From the NCBI GenBank assembly GCA_003564295.1, contig PXFI01000134.1, forward strand, positions 1 to 34,223: DNA of 34,223 nt, read 5' to 3'. The stretch is from Gemmatimonadota bacterium (GTDB lineage: Bacteria; Gemmatimonadota; Gemmatimonadetes; Longimicrobiales; Gaopeijiaceae). Below are positions 32,024 through 34,223 of this stretch, in pieces. How positions within the stretch are numbered: the stretch's first letter is position 1; each line of letters starts with the position of its first letter. A program made the position numbers and the translations under genes. The notes below the pieces were generated by a model. It was not told where the DNA came from and searched no databases. It worked only from the letters and a program-made list of their open reading frames with translations.

Positions 32024-32647
32024 ATGAGAGCAGTGACGTCCATACCAACGGTTCCCTGCCTTCCCGGATCCCTGTCTCCGACTCGCCGGTCCCGGGGAAG
32101 GTATCGGTTTCTGGTTTTCGGCCTTCTCCCGGCTCTTTTCGCCTGCGATGACGATCTCTTTCGGATCGATTGGAGGGAGAATCCCGAGACGGTTCTTCTC
32201 TACTCACTGGCCCGCCCTGAGTTGAATCTGCTCTCGGCTTTCGACTTCGTGAATCGGGTTCCGGTCCGCATCGAGTCCCCGAACGCCACCGGCAGGTGGG
32301 ACCTGGCCGTGGACACGCAGGACGGGGACCTGGTATTCCTACCTCCGGAGGCTGTGGGTGTGACGGGCTCCAGGGCCAGGATCATCCCCATGGGTCCTGT
32401 AGCGTTCGACGACCTCAGGATGGCGCCTTCCGATACGACACTCTATGTCGGAGACCGGGCGGTGCCCATCGTGCTTGGTCACACCTATGTGATCCGGACC
32501 CGTCAGGAGTATGGGTTCTACGGCCGGCCGTGCGTCTATTATGGGAAGCTGGAGCCTCTGGAGAAGGATCTTGAGGCCGAAAGGGTGACCTTCGTCTTCG
32601 ATGTGAGCCCGGTGTGCAACAGCCGGAAGCTCTATCCTCCCAAGTGA
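32024..32647 (+). CDS. Probable lipoprotein of unknown function
   Basis: I do not recognise this 207-residue protein. A basic stretch (RRSRGRYR) and a short hydrophobic run end in LLPALFAC, a plausible lipobox with Cys41 as the lipidated residue. Three aspartates follow (CDDD), which in Enterobacteria would retain it in the inner membrane; that rule may not apply here. The mature part looks beta-rich and has two further cysteines (PCVYYG and PVCNS) that might pair. ATG 32024 has AAGG six bases upstream and a clear promoter. serS begins 28 bp downstream. Confidence 0.72.
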   Translation: MRAVTSIPTVPCLPGSLSPTRRSRGRYRFLVFGLLPALFACDDDLFRIDWRENPETVLLYSLARPELNLLSAFDFVNRVPVRIESPNATGRWDLAVDTQDGDLVFLPPEAVGVTGSRARIIPMGPVAFDDLRMAPSDTTLYVGDRAVPIVLGHTYVIRTRQEYGFYGRPCVYYGKLEPLEKDLEAERVTFVFDVSPVCNSRKLYPPK

Positions 32648-32675
32648 TCAGCTTCCATTCCGAGAACTGAATGCC

Positions 32676-33953
32676 ATGCTCGACATCCGATCCCTCCGAC
32701 ACGATCGGGACGCGGCGAAGGCTGCTCTGGCCAAGAGAGGCGATGGGGGGTACTCATCGGTGGTGGATGACCTCCTGGCGGCGGATGAAGAACGGCGGCG
32801 GGCCCTGGCCCAGGTGGAGGAGCTGAAAGCCCGAAGGAATGAGGTTTCCAGGGAGATCGGCCAGCTGAAGCGCCAGGGAGCCGACGCCGAAGAACGGATC
32901 CTGGAAATGCGATCCGTGGGCAAGCGAATCGGGGAGCTGGATGCCGCAGTGGCAGAGAGGGAGGAGCGCATCCGACAGCTTCTCATGGATCTTCCCAACC
33001 TTCCCCTCCAGGAGGTGCCCTCCGGGGGGGAGGACGCAAACGTAGTGGTTCGGCAATGGGGTGAGATGCCGTCCTTCTCCTTCCGGCCTCGGCCCCACTG
33101 GGAGATCGGAGAATCCCTGGGGATTCTGGATCTTGCCCGGGGGGCGAAGGTCTCCGGATCTGGCTTTCCGGTCCTTCGAAGGAAGGGTGCCCGTCTTCAG
33201 CGGGCCCTCATCGATTTCATGCTGGATCTCCACACCCGGGAGCACGGCTACGAGGAGCTCAGGGTTCCCTATCTGGTCACGGAAGAGGCCATGACGGGTA
33301 CCGGCCAGCTTCCAAAGTTCGCGGACGAGTCCTACCTGAGCGACCGTGACGGGCTCTGGCTCATTCCCACGGCTGAGGTGCCGGTCACGAATCTCTACAG
33401 GGACGAGATCCTGGCGGGGACAGAACTGCCCCTGCGGCTCACGGCCTACTCGCCCTGCTTTCGCAGGGAGGCAGGAGCCGCGGGCAAGGACACCCGGGGC
33501 CTCCTTCGGGTCCACCAGTTCGACAAGGTCGAGTTGGTCCGTTACGAGACCCCGGAACGAAGCAGGGACGCCCTGGAGGATCTGACCAGGGAGGCCGAAT
33601 CCGTGCTCCAGCGCCTGGGCCTGGCCTACCGGGTCGTTCTCCTGGCGGCGGGGGACCTGGGGTTCTCCGGCGCCATGACCTACGATCTGGAGGTGTGGGC
33701 CCCCGGGGTGGAGAAGTGGCTGGAAGTATCCAGCTGCTCCGTCTTTACGGATTACCAGGCCCGCAGGGCGAATCTCCGCTTCCGGAGGGCGCCCGGGGAG
33801 AGGCCCGAGTTCGTGCATACGCTCAACGGATCGGGTCTGGCCCTTCCCAGACTCGTGGTGGCCCTCCTTGAGGCCTACCAGCAGGAGGACGGAGGAGTCG
33901 TCCTGCCCGAGCCTCTTCACTCCTACGCGGGCTTCTCCCGGCTGGACCCTTGA
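32676..33953 (+). CDS. serS: Seryl-tRNA synthetase
   Basis: This class II synthetase has 425 residues. The N-terminal arm is a long coiled coil (about 30-105, RRALAQVEELKARRNEVSRE) that grips the long variable arm of tRNA-Ser. The catalytic core shows PTAEVPVTNLY, motif 2 (SPCFRREAGAAGKDTRGLLR) and motif 3 (NGSGLALPRLVVALLEAY). It charges tRNA-Ser and, indirectly, tRNA-Sec. Its TGA overlaps the TTG start of the following membrane protein. Confidence 0.98.
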   Translation: MLDIRSLRHDRDAAKAALAKRGDGGYSSVVDDLLAADEERRRALAQVEELKARRNEVSREIGQLKRQGADAEERILEMRSVGKRIGELDAAVAEREERIRQLLMDLPNLPLQEVPSGGEDANVVVRQWGEMPSFSFRPRPHWEIGESLGILDLARGAKVSGSGFPVLRRKGARLQRALIDFMLDLHTREHGYEELRVPYLVTEEAMTGTGQLPKFADESYLSDRDGLWLIPTAEVPVTNLYRDEILAGTELPLRLTAYSPCFRREAGAAGKDTRGLLRVHQFDKVELVRYETPERSRDALEDLTREAESVLQRLGLAYRVVLLAAGDLGFSGAMTYDLEVWAPGVEKWLEVSSCSVFTDYQARRANLRFRRAPGERPEFVHTLNGSGLALPRLVVALLEAYQQEDGGVVLPEPLHSYAGFSRLDP

Positions 33954-34223
33954 GGCGACGCAACTGGCCCATTGTCCTGGCGATCCTGTTCATCGCCCAG
34001 CTGGTATGGTACCTCTTCTACACGGAGCGCATCGTCCAGGCCCTCCGAACGAACGCCGAGGGCCTTTCCAAGATCTATGCTTTGGTGCAGGAGAGCATCG
34101 GGGATTCCATTCCTCCTCCCGCCGACGAGACCCTTTTCCGCCTCCAGGGGATCATCCTGGAGACGGGTGTCCCCCTGGTCCTGACGGGGGAGGGGGACAC
34201 GGTTCTGGCGGCGGCCAACCTCC
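33950..34223 (+). CDS. Membrane-anchored protein, 5' part only; possible sensor kinase
   Basis: This gene is cut by the window edge and absent from the ORF track. It is read from TTG 33950, which overlaps the serS stop as TTGA, and about 91 residues are visible. RRRNWPIVLAILFIAQLVWY is a basic start and one membrane helix, followed by a soluble segment (ERIVQALRTNAEGLSKIYAL, then ETLFRLQGIILETGVPLVLT). This resembles the N-terminus of a membrane sensor histidine kinase, but no kinase motif is in view, so the call is tentative. It is probably co-transcribed with serS. Confidence 0.65.
   Translation, partial: MRRRNWPIVLAILFIAQLVWYLFYTERIVQALRTNAEGLSKIYALVQESIGDSIPPPADETLFRLQGIILETGVPLVLTGEGDTVLAAANL

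Noticed and set aside
1-34223. tRNA, rRNA, CRISPR arrays, insertion sequences, prophage or toxin-antitoxin genes
   Set aside because: Read for on both strands; no cloverleaf, spaced repeats, transposase or integrase motifs were recognised by eye.

Overview
The window is a dense, high-GC bacterial chromosome segment with mostly housekeeping content. It has long in-frame genes, short gaps, many overlapping start/stop codons and a heavy load of shadow ORFs. A Gram-negative-type envelope is suggested by an RseP-type site-2 protease, a Tat substrate, a probable lipoprotein and a very large membrane sensor kinase. The short primary sigma factor without region 1.1, the roughly 200-residue EF-Ts, the GlmU-like sugar nucleotidyltransferase of the type known from Bacteroidetes relatives, and the gene order make a Gemmatimonadota-like or related bacterium my best guess. 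That is inference; no rRNA is present to confirm it.

Layout. 1-408 (-): the N-terminal part of a creatininase-family gene, running off the window and absent from the ORF track. 348-6410 (+): an overlapping three-gene unit of a giant NtrY-like histidine kinase, a stand-alone RsbRD_N-like helical protein and a PLP-dependent decarboxylase, closed by a perfect 30-nt palindrome. 6510-9434 (-): the split proton-translocating transhydrogenase operon pntAA-pntAB-pntB, preceded by a sequence matching the sigma-54 consensus. 9697-11427 (+): a Tat-exported amidase. 11449-12183 (-): a HAD hydrolase converging on the amidase, with both stop codons inside one hairpin. 12401-18081 (+): yifB/comM, an EamA transporter, a remnant of an MscS-type channel gene, thpR, a membrane-anchored hypothetical and an NtrC-family sigma-54 activator. 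18203-19943 (+): lepB and the primary sigma factor. 20088-28287 (+): a long growth cluster, rplM-rpsI-rpsB-tsf-pyrH-frr-uppS-cdsA-dxr-rseP, linking ribosome synthesis, nucleotide supply, undecaprenyl and phospholipid precursors, isoprenoids and envelope proteolysis. 28349-31866 (-): a four-gene operon of a response regulator, mannose-1-phosphate guanylyltransferase, GlmU-like protein and WalJ-like metallo-hydrolase. 32024-34223 (+): a probable lipoprotein, serS and the start of a membrane protein that runs off the end.

The most interesting regulatory reading is that a canonical -24/-12 promoter drives the transhydrogenase, with an inverted repeat at enhancer distance and an NtrC-type activator encoded 7 kb away. 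Several sigma-70-like promoters share a TTGAC(A/T) -35 with an atypical TAGNNT -10. I saw no tRNA, rRNA, CRISPR array, transposase or prophage.
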